From contig NZ_MCNV01000039.1 in assembly GCF_001718195.1 (NCBI RefSeq), positions 1 through 61,221 on the forward strand: a stretch of 61,221 bases of DNA, given 5' to 3'. Source of the DNA: Paraburkholderia nodosa (lineage in GTDB: Bacteria > Pseudomonadota > Gammaproteobacteria > Burkholderiales > Burkholderiaceae). Below are positions 44,801 through 52,936 of the stretch, piece by piece (the stretch's first letter is position 1; every line of letters starts with the position of its first letter). Position numbers and translations under genes: made by a program. Under the pieces are notes generated by a model. That model worked only from the letters and a program-made list of their open reading frames with translations. It was not told the origin of the DNA and searched no databases.

Positions 44801-47800
44801 CGAGCGCATGCTCGATCACGTCGGCCTGGCCGTCGGTGGCCGGGGCGGTGAAGCCCACCTTCGCGTTGCCGTCGTTGTTGATCGCGGAGCCCTTGATGAC
44901 CGCCCACACATGGTCGCCGTCTGCGAGCGCTGCGGACAAACGCTTGAGCACGACGATCGCGCCGCCGCTGCCGCGCACCGTGCCTTGCGCGCGGCTGTCG
45001 AACGGACGGCAGCGCCCATCGGCCGAAAGAATGTGCCCTTCCTGATGCAGGTAACCGGTGCCGTGCGGCATTTCGAGCGACACGCCGCCTGCCAGCGCGA
45101 TATCGCATTCGCCGAGCAGCAATTGCTGGCAGGCCACATGAACGGCGACGAGCGAGGTCGAGCACGCCGTTTGCACGGTCAGCGCCGGGCCGCGCAAATT
45201 GAGCTTGTACGCGAGCCGCGTGGAGAGAAAGTCCTTCTCGTTGAGGATGGTGGTCTGGAACAGTTCGGCAGCGCTTTCCGGATGCGCGTCGAGATAATGA
45301 AGCAGATACCCCGAGCGGCCCGTGCCGCCGACCACGCCGATCCTGCCGGTGTAGCCCGCGTTCGCATAGCCCGCGTGTTCCAGTGCCTGCCAGCCCGTTT
45401 CGAGGAAGAGGCGCTGCTGCGGATCCATCAGGAGCGCTTCGCGCGGCGGGTAGCCGAAAAACGCGGCGTCGAATCGATCCACGTCGTCCAGCACGCCCTT
45501 GCGCTTCACGTAGCGAGGGTCGTCAAGCAGGGCGGGATCGACGCCGGCCGCGAGCAGCTCGCTATCGCTCAGCGCCCTGACCGATTCGACACCGGCCACG
45601 AGATTGCGCCACAACTCCGCAACGCTCTGCGCACCGGGGAAGCGGCCCGCCATGCCGATGATGGCGATGTCGGTGTCCGCATGATCGACGCCATGCGGCA
45701 CGCGCGCCGCTTTTCGCGCGATGTATTGCGCAGGGTTGGACGGCGCGGCAACGGCTGCCGGTCCGGACGCGCCGCGCAGGTGATCTGCCAGCGACCGGAT
45801 GTTCGGAAAGCGGAACAGGTCCATCGTCGGCACGTGTTGCCTGAGTGTCTGTTCGAGTTCGATCTCCACGCGAACGAGATCGAGCGAATGACCGCCGACT
45901 TCGAAGAAATTGTCGTCAATCCCCACGGCGTCCAGCTTCAACACCGCTTTCCACACGTCGGCAATCTGCTGCTCGAGCGCGTCGCGCGGGGCGAGCACGC
46001 TGTGCGGGGTCACGCGCTCGGCGTCGGGCAATGCCGCGCGATCGATTTTGCCGTTTGGGGTGAGCGGCCATGCGTCGAGCAGCATGATCGCCGAGGGCAG
46101 CATGAAGTCGGGCAGCTTGCCTTGCGCATGGGCGCGAATGTCAGCAGCGGTGATGGCGCCCGCTTCGTGAGCAATGGCGTAAGCCAGCAGCGATGGCGCG
46201 CCGCCGTTCGTCGCCCGCGCGATCACCAGCGCTTCGCGCACGCCGGCGCATCCGGCGATCACCGACTCCACTTCGCCCAGCTCGATGCGAAAGCCGCGAA
46301 TCTTCACCTGATGGTCGAGGCGCCCGAGGTATTCGAGGCTCCCGTCGGGCAGAAAGCGGGCGAGGTCGCCCGTTTTATACATGCGCGCGTGCGGGCCTCC
46401 GAACGGATTGGCGATGAATCGCTCGGCCGTGAGGTCGGGGCGGTTCAGGTAACCGCGTGCAAGACCGGAGCCAGTAATATGGATCTCGCCCGCAATTCCC
46501 ACCGGCACCTGCTGCAATTGCGCGTCGAGCACGTACACGCGCGTGTTCGCGATCGGCCGCCCGAGCGACACGCGTTCGGCGTCCGGCTGCAGGGGCGCAA
46601 TGGTCGCGCACACCGTCGCTTCGGTCGGCCCATACGCGTTGAGAAAGCGGCGTCCAGGCGCCCAGCGCTTGACGATATCGAGGCTGCATGCCTCGCCGGC
46701 AGCGGCAACAGTGCGCAGTGTCGGCACATCTTCGGGCTGCAGCAAAGCGAGAACGGAAGGCGGCAGCGTGATCACCGTCACTGCGTGGCGCGCAATGGTG
46801 TCGATCAGCGCCGAGCCCGGCATCATGTCCGCTTTCGACGCGAGGCACAGCGCGGCGCCCGCGCACAAGGTGCTGAAAATTTCCGCGACCGACGAGTCGA
46901 AACTCGCCGACGCGAACTGCAGGAGGCGGCTGTCCGGGCCGATTTCGAACAACGCGGCCATGGTATGGACCATGTTGGACAGGCCGTAGTGCTCGAGCAT
47001 CACACCCTTCGGGCGTCCGGTGGAACCGGAGGTGTAGATGACGTACGCGAGATCGTTCGGCTTCGAGGCGATCTCGAAGTTCTGCACGGACTCGCCGGCA
47101 ATTGCAGCGGCTTGCGTATCGACGCACACGCGCCGTACCTTCGAGGACGATGCCATCGCGCCGGCGCCCTGGCCCGTGAGCAGCAAGCTCAGCCCCGAAT
47201 CGTCCTGCATGTAGGCAAGACGCTCCTGCGGGTAGCTCGGGTCCAGCGGCAAATACGCGCCGCCTGCCTTCAGCACCGCGAGAATCGCGACCACCAGTGC
47301 GGGGCCGCGCTCCATGCTCACGCCGACCAGCTCGCCGGGTTTCAAGCCGCGGCGGCGCAGATGATGCGCAAGCTGATTGGCGCGCGCGTTGAGTTCGGCA
47401 TACGACACCGTCTGCGTTTTGTGAAGCAGCGCCGCGGCCTGCGGCCGGCGTTGCGCCCAGTCTTCGACGAGCCGGTGTGCGGGCGTCTGCGGGAAACGGT
47501 TTTCGGTTGCATTCCAGGCGGCGTAAGCGGCGCGCTCGCGCGCGCTCAGCATCGACAAATGCCTAAGCTCCGTGTGCGGCGCATCGACGGCGCTCGCGAT
47601 CAACGTCTGGAATTGATCGACCAGATAGCGAATGCTCGGCGCGTCCCATAGGGCCGTGTTGTACCAGCACACCGCGCGCAGGGAGCCGCCCACCTCTTCG
47701 ACCACGAAGTCGAGATCGAACTTGACGCCATGCTGTTCGAGCGGATAAGACGCGAGCGGCAAGCCGGCCAGATCGAGTTCCGCGCCACCCAACCCCATTC

Positions 47801-48965
47801 GTGCAGCCGCCACTCCGCGCATATGGTCGAGATGGGCTTTCTGGTACGTAAAGGACACCTGAAAAATGGGGCTGCGGCTCGCATCGCGCGCCACGCCCAG
47901 TTGCTCCACGAGCAACGGGAAGGGATAGTCCTGGTGTTCCTTCGCGCCGACCAGCACCGCGCGCACGTGCTGGAGAAACGCATTGAACGTGTTTTCGCCG
48001 TCCACACGCGCGCGCAGCGCGCAGGGGCTCGCGAAGTAGCCGACCGTGCGCGCGTAGCCTTGCGGCGGCCGCCCGAAGCGCGGCGAGCCGACCACGATAT
48101 CGTCTTGCCCCGTATAGCGGTAGAGCAGCACGTAAAAGGTGGCGAGCAGCACCGTGTAAAACGTGACGTCCTGCGCGCGCGCGAGGGCGCGGATCTGCTG
48201 CGTGAGCGTTTTGCCCAGCTCGAATGAATGACCCGCGCCAACGTGAGTCTGAACGCGCGGACGCGGCCGGTCGGTGGGCAGGTCGAGCACGGGAAGCTGG
48301 CTCAGCTGCCTTTTCCAGTAGGCGGCATGCGATTCACCCACGGAGGACGCGAGCAGGTTGTCCTGCCACTCGACGTAGTCGACGTAAGACAGCCCGGTGG
48401 ACGGCAATTCCGCCGTCTTTCCGTCAACGCGCGCCCGGTACAGCAGCCCCAGTTCTTCCATCATCACGATGAGCGACCACGTGTCGGCGGCAATGTGGTG
48501 GCAGTTCAGAAACAGCACGTGCGTGTCGGCAGCGCGTGAAAAAAGGCGTGCGCGGAAAACCGGGCCGTTTTTCAGGTCGAATCCTGTGTCAGCCTCTTGG
48601 GTCAGGCGCGCATGCAAGGCGGCAGCGTCCCATTGCGACGCATCGTCGTGCAGGAAATCCGGCTGACCGTGCGCGTGGATCAGCTGGACAGGCTCGCCTT
48701 CGGGTGCCGCGTACGTCGTGCGCAAGACAGGATGCCGTGCGACCAGATCCTGCAATGCCCCGCGAAAAGCGTCCAGGTCGAGCGCAGCGTGAATGGACCA
48801 CGCCATGGGCAGGCCGTACTCCGCACCATTCGGATTCAGGCTCCACAGAAACCACATGGCGCGTTGTCCGCGCGAGAGTTTCGCCATTGCGGGGGAGGGC
48901 GAAGACGGGGCAGCGTGGTCGGGGGAAGTGACGGCTTGGTTTGTGTAGCGATTCTGCGGTTGCAT
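41868..48965 (-). CDS. Hybrid NRPS-PKS, C-A-PCP-KS-AT-ACP-TE
   Basis: About 2365 residues from ATG at 48965; the longer frame to 49172 is not protein-like. Domains in order: condensation (HHIAADTW near residue 157, with Thr in place of the Gly of HHxxxDG); adenylation (YTSGSTGRPKG near 648, NAYGPTEATVCAT, YKTGDLAR, LTPNGKIDR); peptidyl carrier (GGHSLD near 1025); ketosynthase (TACSTSL near 1268, EAHGTATPLGDP, KSNVGHLDAA); acyltransferase (GHSFGE near 1718; HAFH near 1815 suggests malonyl-CoA); acyl carrier (GGTSL near 2040); thioesterase (GHSMGG near 2172 and GDHH). It should load one amino acid, join it to an incoming acyl group at the condensation domain, extend it by two carbons without reduction, and release it. 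No ketoreductase is present. The product is unknown. Confidence 0.93.
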   Translation of the reverse strand: MQPQNRYTNQAVTSPDHAAPSSPSPAMAKLSRGQRAMWFLWSLNPNGAEYGLPMAWSIHAALDLDAFRGALQDLVARHPVLRTTYAAPEGEPVQLIHAHGQPDFLHDDASQWDAAALHARLTQEADTGFDLKNGPVFRARLFSRAADTHVLFLNCHHIAADTWSLIVMMEELGLLYRARVDGKTAELPSTGLSYVDYVEWQDNLLASSVGESHAAYWKRQLSQLPVLDLPTDRPRPRVQTHVGAGHSFELGKTLTQQIRALARAQDVTFYTVLLATFYVLLYRYTGQDDIVVGSPRFGRPPQGYARTVGYFASPCALRARVDGENTFNAFLQHVRAVLVGAKEHQDYPFPLLVEQLGVARDASRSPIFQVSFTYQKAHLDHMRGVAAARMGLGGAELDLAGLPLASYPLEQHGVKFDLDFVVEEVGGSLRAVCWYNTALWDAPSIRYLVDQFQTLIASAVDAPHTELRHLSMLSARERAAYAAWNATENRFPQTPAHRLVEDWAQRRPQAAALLHKTQTVSYAELNARANQLAHHLRRRGLKPGELVGVSMERGPALVVAILAVLKAGGAYLPLDPSYPQERLAYMQDDSGLSLLLTGQGAGAMASSSKVRRVCVDTQAAAIAGESVQNFEIASKPNDLAYVIYTSGSTGRPKGVMLEHYGLSNMVHTMAALFEIGPDSRLLQFASASFDSSVAEIFSTLCAGAALCLASKADMMPGSALIDTIARHAVTVITLPPSVLALLQPEDVPTLRTVAAAGEACSLDIVKRWAPGRRFLNAYGPTEATVCATIAPLQPDAERVSLGRPIANTRVYVLDAQLQQVPVGIAGEIHITGSGLARGYLNRPDLTAERFIANPFGGPHARMYKTGDLARFLPDGSLEYLGRLDHQVKIRGFRIELGEVESVIAGCAGVREALVIARATNGGAPSLLAYAIAHEAGAITAADIRAHAQGKLPDFMLPSAIMLLDAWPLTPNGKIDRAALPDAERVTPHSVLAPRDALEQQIADVWKAVLKLDAVGIDDNFFEVGGHSLDLVRVEIELEQTLRQHVPTMDLFRFPNIRSLADHLRGASGPAAVAAPSNPAQYIARKAARVPHGVDHADTDIAIIGMAGRFPGAQSVAELWRNLVAGVESVRALSDSELLAAGVDPALLDDPRYVKRKGVLDDVDRFDAAFFGYPPREALLMDPQQRLFLETGWQALEHAGYANAGYTGRIGVVGGTGRSGYLLHYLDAHPESAAELFQTTILNEKDFLSTRLAYKLNLRGPALTVQTACSTSLVAVHVACQQLLLGECDIALAGGVSLEMPHGTGYLHQEGHILSADGRCRPFDSRAQGTVRGSGGAIVVLKRLSAALADGDHVWAVIKGSAINNDGNAKVGFTAPATDGQADVIEHALARADVDPASIGFVEAHGTATPLGDPIEVHALTRAWRRHTDARQFCALGSLKSNVGHLDAAAGVTGLIKAALSVHHGKIPATLHFESANPKLELEKSPFWVNNTLTDWPRTATPRRAAVSSFGIGGTNAHVILQEAPSQAAREREGDAAFHVLALSAKSERALQAMTDNLASHLRDDPAADLGDIAYTLQLGRTHFPHRRVVVCDSASAALEALTALPATRSGTGVTAPSARVTYLFPGQGLQQVNMGRDLYASEVVFRDCVDHCAQLLQPLMDLDIRTVLYPPVDVPGATDAARERLMQTSITQPALFVVEYALVRQLEHWGVRPHAMMGHSFGEYVAACVAGVMSLAGALKLVVLRGQLIQALPAGSMLAVEASAQELAPYVANGVDLAVVNAARSSVLAGPAEQIDAVQVRLDDAGLRCKRVATSHAFHSAMLDPALESFMALVSQVELRAPQIPYITNVTGTWVTNEQATDPAHWVRHMRQTVRFAEGLDTLLQSPDGLFVEVGPGHAFTSIVRRHADSANARVATATLSGAPGWSDCGALALSVGRLWVAGVAPCWDKLHEGAKRRRAALPGYPFERQRFWPQARSTSPARAVALQPRQSATEPDAAASHDASTAASSHDTVESQLTRIFAEVLGMPSVAVTDNFFELGGTSLSALSVILQIEQLIGHQLPAAALLESPTVQALAASLQTMRDPRRQQLVGMRTTGALPPLICIHPYGGHTTNYVELTRSLGGDQPVYGIQAGGLQGESTPLRSIEAMASDYIDLMKSVQPEGPYRLVGHSMGGCIAYEMAQQLERRGESVALLALLDSRAQNTSVQPLYRNGTYGKMAARQWLSDDAVMLGILMPKLSFDWENLRDVPADVHWRHVLEAATQQGLLPACTGERQIRQVLSVIAANDEALRTYRPAPFSGRVLLCCGEEGFARQFGEPDLGWGALAEALDVVHVPGDHHSIMSRESAQIIARHLQRHEQECLA

Positions 48966-49786
48966 GCGGTAGTTAATTACTTGTCTGGTCTTATTGAGTC
49001 GTTTCAAGTTCACGACGCGGATCCGGGCGGTCGGCCGACGAAATGTTGCAGGGCGCGGCCGCGGAATCCGCGTCAGCGATCGACAGGCGATAATCGGCGG
49101 ACGATTTATACCGAACGGAAACGCATATTTGATGACGGCCGACGTTGCACGATCGAACCATCGGGTCCGCAAAAGGGTTGACGCGATGAGTGCCGTGCTG
49201 ACCCCGCCGGGTCGTCGTTCGACCCCACTGAAAAAAACTTTCGATGGCGCGCTTTAACGATGGCTTTCGCTAGGCTCTCTACGCGATTCGCCCAATCGGA
49301 CGAAGTGATGCAGTGTGCAGAAGGAAAAATGGCTTGGGTCGATCGCGCCTGCCGCTGGTTAACGACAGCTATCGCCAAACCTGAATGTCTATTGCGGGCG
49401 GTTGCTGCCAGCGGTCCGCGGATTCGATCAAGCGACCTCGGTTAAGGCATTTATGAAGGTATTTGGTAAGCTAAAGGGTGAGGAAATCAGCGAACGCTTA
49501 GATTCGACACGCAAATCGAAGCATCGGCGCTCGAATGTTAGCGTTCCATGTTCAGGAATTACTGGTCGACCACCGGACACGCGTCAGGTACTGCAACGTC
49601 CGCATCGGCGCGATCAATTAACCTGTCAGTTGACCGGGTTCGCGACGGACATGCGATAGATCTGACCGGCGCCGCGGCATTCGCGCATTCGAATCGTGTG
49701 CTGGAGGGGTAGCACTTGCCGGACTTCCTGAGAGTTCGCGCGAGGGCAGAGCATTGCCAGCCAGGACGCCATTCCTTCGCCGAGGA
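48966..49786. other. Spacer upstream of the NRPS-PKS gene
   Basis: About 820 bases with no family-bearing frame. Part of it (49100-49300) is moderately AT-rich and probably carries the NRPS-PKS promoter. Several overlapping short frames exist on both strands but none is convincing. Confidence 0.45.
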
Positions 49787-50083
49787 TCAGGCCGCTGGCT
49801 TTTTGCAGGCGATGACCATCGATCGCTCGTTCGTCTTCGCGCCGAATAGGCCACTTCGGCTCGCGCCCACCGCATCCGCGTCTTCGTCGCTTCGATCGAT
49901 CACGTCGAAACCAGCCGTCTTGCAGATATCCCCAGCTGCCTCGAAGCACTTGTCCCAGCCGCGGGCGAAGCCGCTGCGGTTCAGCGTGTAGGCAGGTCGC
50001 CCATCCGGGGCAAAACTTTCGTGAACCGTGGCGCATGAACCAAGCGTTAGCATCGCGACGAAACCCGTCAGTCCTCGTTACAT
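49787..50083 (-). pseudogene. Small lipoprotein gene with a stop at codon 2
   Basis: The frame reads MLTLGSCA ... SFAPDGRPAYTLN ... RGWDKCFEAAGDICK ... NERSMVIACKKPAA, a small secreted lipoprotein of Burkholderiaceae type with four cysteines. The signal peptide seems to begin further upstream (RGLTGFVAMLTLGSC). At the expected place there is a good GGGAG site and ATG at 50083, but the second codon is TAA (ATG TAA CGA), most simply an AAA to TAA change. Internal initiation at ATG 50053 would leave a signal peptide too short for export. It lies 20 bases after the DUF3761 gene on the same strand. Confidence 0.6.
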
Positions 50084-50103
50084 TGCCCGCTCCCGGCTTT
50101 TCG

Positions 50104-50406
50104 TTATTCCCACTCGGCGACACCGTGATGACGCGAACACGTGCCCGAGTGGTGCTGGCTGAAACTGTATGTCCCGTCGCCACATCTTGCCGTGGCACCG
50201 ACCGGCACGGCGCCGTTTCGGGAGTGCGCAGGCGAATGCACGACATGCCCTTCGTGGTTCACGTAGTGGCCGTGCTCCTGTAGTTGGGACTCGTCGGGCG
50301 ACGATGGCTGGTAGGCATGGGCGATGCCTGCGAGCGCCAGCAGTGCAACGAGACTGCCGCATCGAGCTGTGATCAGCACGCGCACGGCGGCACGATTGCG
50401 ACTCAT
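50104..50406 (-). CDS. Secreted DUF3761-family protein
   Basis: 100 residues from ATG at 50406. A signal peptide (VRVLITARCGSLVALLALAGIAHA) precedes a small domain with the DUF3761 pattern: GHYVNHEGHVVHSPAH, then GATARCGDGTYSFSQHHSGTCSRHHGV, ending in Trp-Glu. Two cysteines probably form a disulfide in the periplasm. The family's function is not known. It heads a likely two-gene unit with the broken lipoprotein gene downstream. Confidence 0.85.
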   Translation of the reverse strand: MSRNRAAVRVLITARCGSLVALLALAGIAHAYQPSSPDESQLQEHGHYVNHEGHVVHSPAHSRNGAVPVGATARCGDGTYSFSQHHSGTCSRHHGVAEWE

Positions 50407-50528
50407 GCGGATCCCTGTCGTCCTCGTTCTAATTCTGGGCGCCCGTCGCAGCGGACCATCGTCGGCATACGACGCACAGGGGGCAGTGGCCATTTCAATG
50501 TCCATCATTGGTAGTTGCGGGGGGTATT

Positions 50529-50551
50529 AAAAACCCGTCATGCAGACGGGT
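50529..50551 (-). terminator. Rho-independent terminator, minus strand
   Basis: ACCCGTC and GACGGGT form a seven-base stem with a five-base loop; on the minus strand it runs into five T. It lies about 30 bases downstream of the small lysine-rich gene. Confidence 0.8.
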
Positions 50552-50579
50552 GTATGTGAGCAAAGCGTCGGTTGCATCG

Positions 50580-50720
50580 TTACTTCTTTTTGGGCGGGGG
50601 TGCCGGTTGCTTCCTTGCCCGGCTCAAGTCCGAACCCGCGACCGACTTCTGGTTGGGTGTGCTCTTCTTGTTCGAAAGCTGCTTGCTAGCGAGCTTGGCG
50701 TCTTTCTTTCCCGCAGCCAT
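50580..50720 (-). CDS. Small lysine-rich protein of 46 residues
   Basis: From ATG at 50720, with GAGAGG six bases upstream, the frame encodes a very basic, low-complexity protein beginning MAAGKKDAKLASKQLSNKK and ending PPPKKK. A terminator follows directly. The good ribosome binding site, clean start and terminator support a real gene. Such short lysine-rich proteins are common in Burkholderiaceae and may bind nucleic acid, but this is inferred from charge only. Confidence 0.6.
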   Translation of the reverse strand: MAAGKKDAKLASKQLSNKKSTPNQKSVAGSDLSRARKQPAPPPKKK

Positions 50721-51170
50721 AAACACCTCTCAACTGGTTGTGATTTGTACTGCTGAGCTAATGTAGGAAGAATTTAGCCAAATGTGCGAATAGCGTTTAC
50801 CCGTGCCTGCCGGGTAAGTCGCACCTGAAACGTCGGGCAGTGGCAGTTTGAAGCGCTCAATCGCGCCTCCGTAGGCTGAGTCCTTGGGCGAAAAAATAAT
50901 GAGATCGCCCACAAGATCAAGAACATCTTCCTGCTTCCGTGGGCAGAGGGCGGAATCGTTGCGGCCAAACGGTGGCAGACATCCACGGCAGCTAACGGCG
51001 CCATCCGGTCATCCACTTCGATTTCTCGTGGACCACAGTCGGCCATTGCTGACATTGAGGTGCGCCAGGTGGTACGTCAGCAACGTGGCGGTTTGCTGAC
51101 AGTGGCTGCATCGAGCAACCCGACGTCAGCTTCTTGCATCAGCGAACTCACACTTTCGTTAAGAATGGAA
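50721..51170. other. Spacer left of the IS1111-type element
   Basis: No intact gene. A plus-strand frame from about 50893 contains EIAHKIKNIFLLPWAEGG and may be the remains of a gene cut by the insertion sequence, but no family was recognised. Confidence 0.35.
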
Positions 51171-51290
51171 TGAACGTCCCCCACCCGTCGGTGTGGCGAC
51201 ATAGTGAGCGAATCCGCACGCGCTGACGGGCCCAGAAATTTCCAGTTGGGAGATGATGAAGGTTTCCCGCGGCAAACCGGAGGATGCGAG

Positions 51291-52319
51291 ATGAGCTATA
51301 TGACCGTCGGCGTAGACATCGCTAAGAATGTGATGCAGATGCACTGGGTCGAACCGGAGACCGGTGAAGTCTTCAACAGATCGATCAAGCGCGCAGCATT
51401 CCTCGAACACTTCGCGAATCGCGCGCCTTGTTTGATTGGAATGGAGGGCTGCGGCGGTTCACAGCACTGGGCGCGGCGGCTAATTGAAATGGGACATCAG
51501 GTGAAGCTGGTTCCCGCCAAGTTCGCCAAGGCGTTCAACATCGGGAACAAGAATGATGCGGCTGACGCGCGTGCCATATGGATGGCCACGCAAATGCCCA
51601 GCAAGAGCGTCGCCGTAAAGAGTGAAGCGCAGCAGGCCGTCCTGGCGCTCCATCGGATGCGCCAACAGAAGCTCAAATTCCGCACGATGCAGATCAACAG
51701 CCTGCGTGGTCTACTGACCGAATATGGAGAAGTGATGGGCAAGAGCCGCGCTGCGCTGGACAAAGCAATCCCGCATGTGCTGGCCAGGCTGGCCGACCGG
51801 CTGCCGGCCATGTTGATCGAGTCACTGCGCGAGCAGTGGAACGATCTCGAAAACCTGGACCGTCAGATCGCCGACATCGAACGCCGTTTGCTGAACTGGA
51901 TGAAAGAGAGCAATGCCTGCAAGGCGATAGCAGAGATTCCAGGCGTCGGCCTGCTGACAGCGACCGCAGCGGTCGCGACGATGGGTGATGCAAAGTCATT
52001 CAGGTCAGGGCGTGAGTTCGCAGCATGGCTCGGCCTCGTTCCCGCCCAAACGGGCACGGGAGGAAAGGTTCAATTATTGGGGATAAGTAAGAGGGGCGAT
52101 ACCTATCTACGCACTCTATTGGTTCACGGGGCGCGCAGTGTGTTGCACCATACGAAGGAGCCGAGTGAATGGCTCAAACAGATCAGCCTCCGGCGCCCGT
52201 CAAACATAGTGGCCGTCGCACTGGCGAACAAGATGGCGCGAACAATCTGGGCAATCCTGGTACATGGTCGTGAGTATGAACGCGCTTACGTGAGCATCAA
52301 GCCACACCTGACCGCCTGA
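51291..52319 (+). CDS. IS110-family (IS1111 group) transposase, intact
   Basis: 342 residues. The N-terminal RuvC-like DEDD domain shows Asp9 (VGVDIAKN), Glu52 (GMEGCGG), and Asp89 and Asp92 (NDAADARAI). The C-terminal Tnp_20 domain shows IPGVGLLTATAAVATMGD, FAAWLGLVPAQTGTGGK and the catalytic serine region LLGISKRGDTYLRTLLV. These enzymes recombine DNA guided by an element-encoded bridge RNA. ATG at 51291 has CGGAGG eight bases upstream; an earlier frame to 51204 reads through the left end. All catalytic residues are present, so it is probably active. Confidence 0.95.
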   Translation: MSYMTVGVDIAKNVMQMHWVEPETGEVFNRSIKRAAFLEHFANRAPCLIGMEGCGGSQHWARRLIEMGHQVKLVPAKFAKAFNIGNKNDAADARAIWMATQMPSKSVAVKSEAQQAVLALHRMRQQKLKFRTMQINSLRGLLTEYGEVMGKSRAALDKAIPHVLARLADRLPAMLIESLREQWNDLENLDRQIADIERRLLNWMKESNACKAIAEIPGVGLLTATAAVATMGDAKSFRSGREFAAWLGLVPAQTGTGGKVQLLGISKRGDTYLRTLLVHGARSVLHHTKEPSEWLKQISLRRPSNIVAVALANKMARTIWAILVHGREYERAYVSIKPHLTA

Positions 52320-52574
52320 TGCTCACGTAAGCAGAAATCTGATTTTATGGAGTGAACTCTCAAAGTTGCGCTGGCAATCGTAAGTGATGACGACACAGGT
52401 AGGACCGGGACTCGCCAAACCTGGGAATAACCAAGAGCTTCGAGCTCGCGTTAAGAATGAGGTGCGAGTCAGCGGATTTCATAGGGGCCAGCAGCCAGTC
52501 AGGCTGTAGAAAAGGCCGGATATAGAGCTGCAACCTTCCTGTCAGTCACTACGAGCGAAAAACCGGTGCAATCC
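52320..52574 (+). ncRNA. Candidate bridge RNA of the IS1111-type element
   Basis: This 255-base non-coding right end lies between the transposase stop and the right inverted repeat. In the IS1111 group the bridge RNA is encoded at this side of the recombinase. The stretch can form local hairpins, for example GAGCT-TCG-AGCTC at 52435-52447. It has short conserved-looking blocks (GGTAGGACCGGG, GCGAAAAACCGGTGCAA) typical of such ends. The RNA limits and its target- and donor-binding loops were not determined. Confidence 0.5.
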
Positions 52575-52590
52575 GGGGGACGTTCATATA

Positions 52591-52664
52591 GGTTTATTCG
52601 ATGCCTGCCGTCGGCCGCAGGAATGTGCATGCCTCCGCGTGTGTCGGCAGGCGTCGAATAAACC
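52591..52664. repeat. Long imperfect inverted repeat beside the IS1111 right end
   Basis: GGTTTATTCGATGCCTGCCG at 52591-52610 and the reverse complement of 52645-52664 match at 19 of 20 bases, with a loop of 34 bases. It begins four bases after the right inverted repeat of the IS. It could be the insertion target or part of the end of the neighbouring IS91-type element. Confidence 0.7.
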
Positions 52665-52936
52665 CGATGGAGGAAACCGCGGAGTGCCCCAGTGCGGTTG
52701 GAAGCTTTGCGGCTATGGCGAATGATAGGCTGGGATGGTCAGTGGTGTCGGAATTGGCACCGTCAGGCGGGGTGTCGGCGTGTCGCTAACGCCATAGCAA
52801 AGTGGTGCAGTCGTGCATTCACGATGAGGACGCGGGCAGGCGAAGTGCTTCGCGAAGCGACACGCGCAAACGTCCGTTCGTGGGCCGCGTTGCCGCAAAG
52901 CCGACGGTCGGTTCGGATATCGGGGAACCGTGGAGT

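Larger units (their letters stand above)
51171..52586 (+). mobile_element. IS1111-type IS110-family insertion sequence
   Basis: A perfect 12-base subterminal inverted repeat brackets the element: TGAACGTCCCCC at 51171-51182 and GGGGGACGTTCA at 52575-52586. Subterminal repeats of about this length define the IS1111 group within the IS110 family, whose other members lack terminal repeats. Inside are one intact transposase gene and a non-coding right end of about 255 bases. The true ends lie a few bases outside the repeats. No target duplication is expected for this family. Confidence 0.85.

Noticed and set aside
44634..47651. A 1005-codon open frame on the plus strand
   Set aside because: It lies fully antisense to the NRPS-PKS gene, whose domains are unmistakable. 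Its product is rich in Arg, Ala and His with no domain, as expected for a shadow frame in GC-rich DNA.
52591..52664. An integron attC site
   Set aside because: The inverted repeat lacks the conserved GTTRRRY and RYYYAAC core sites, and no integron integrase or cassette array is present.
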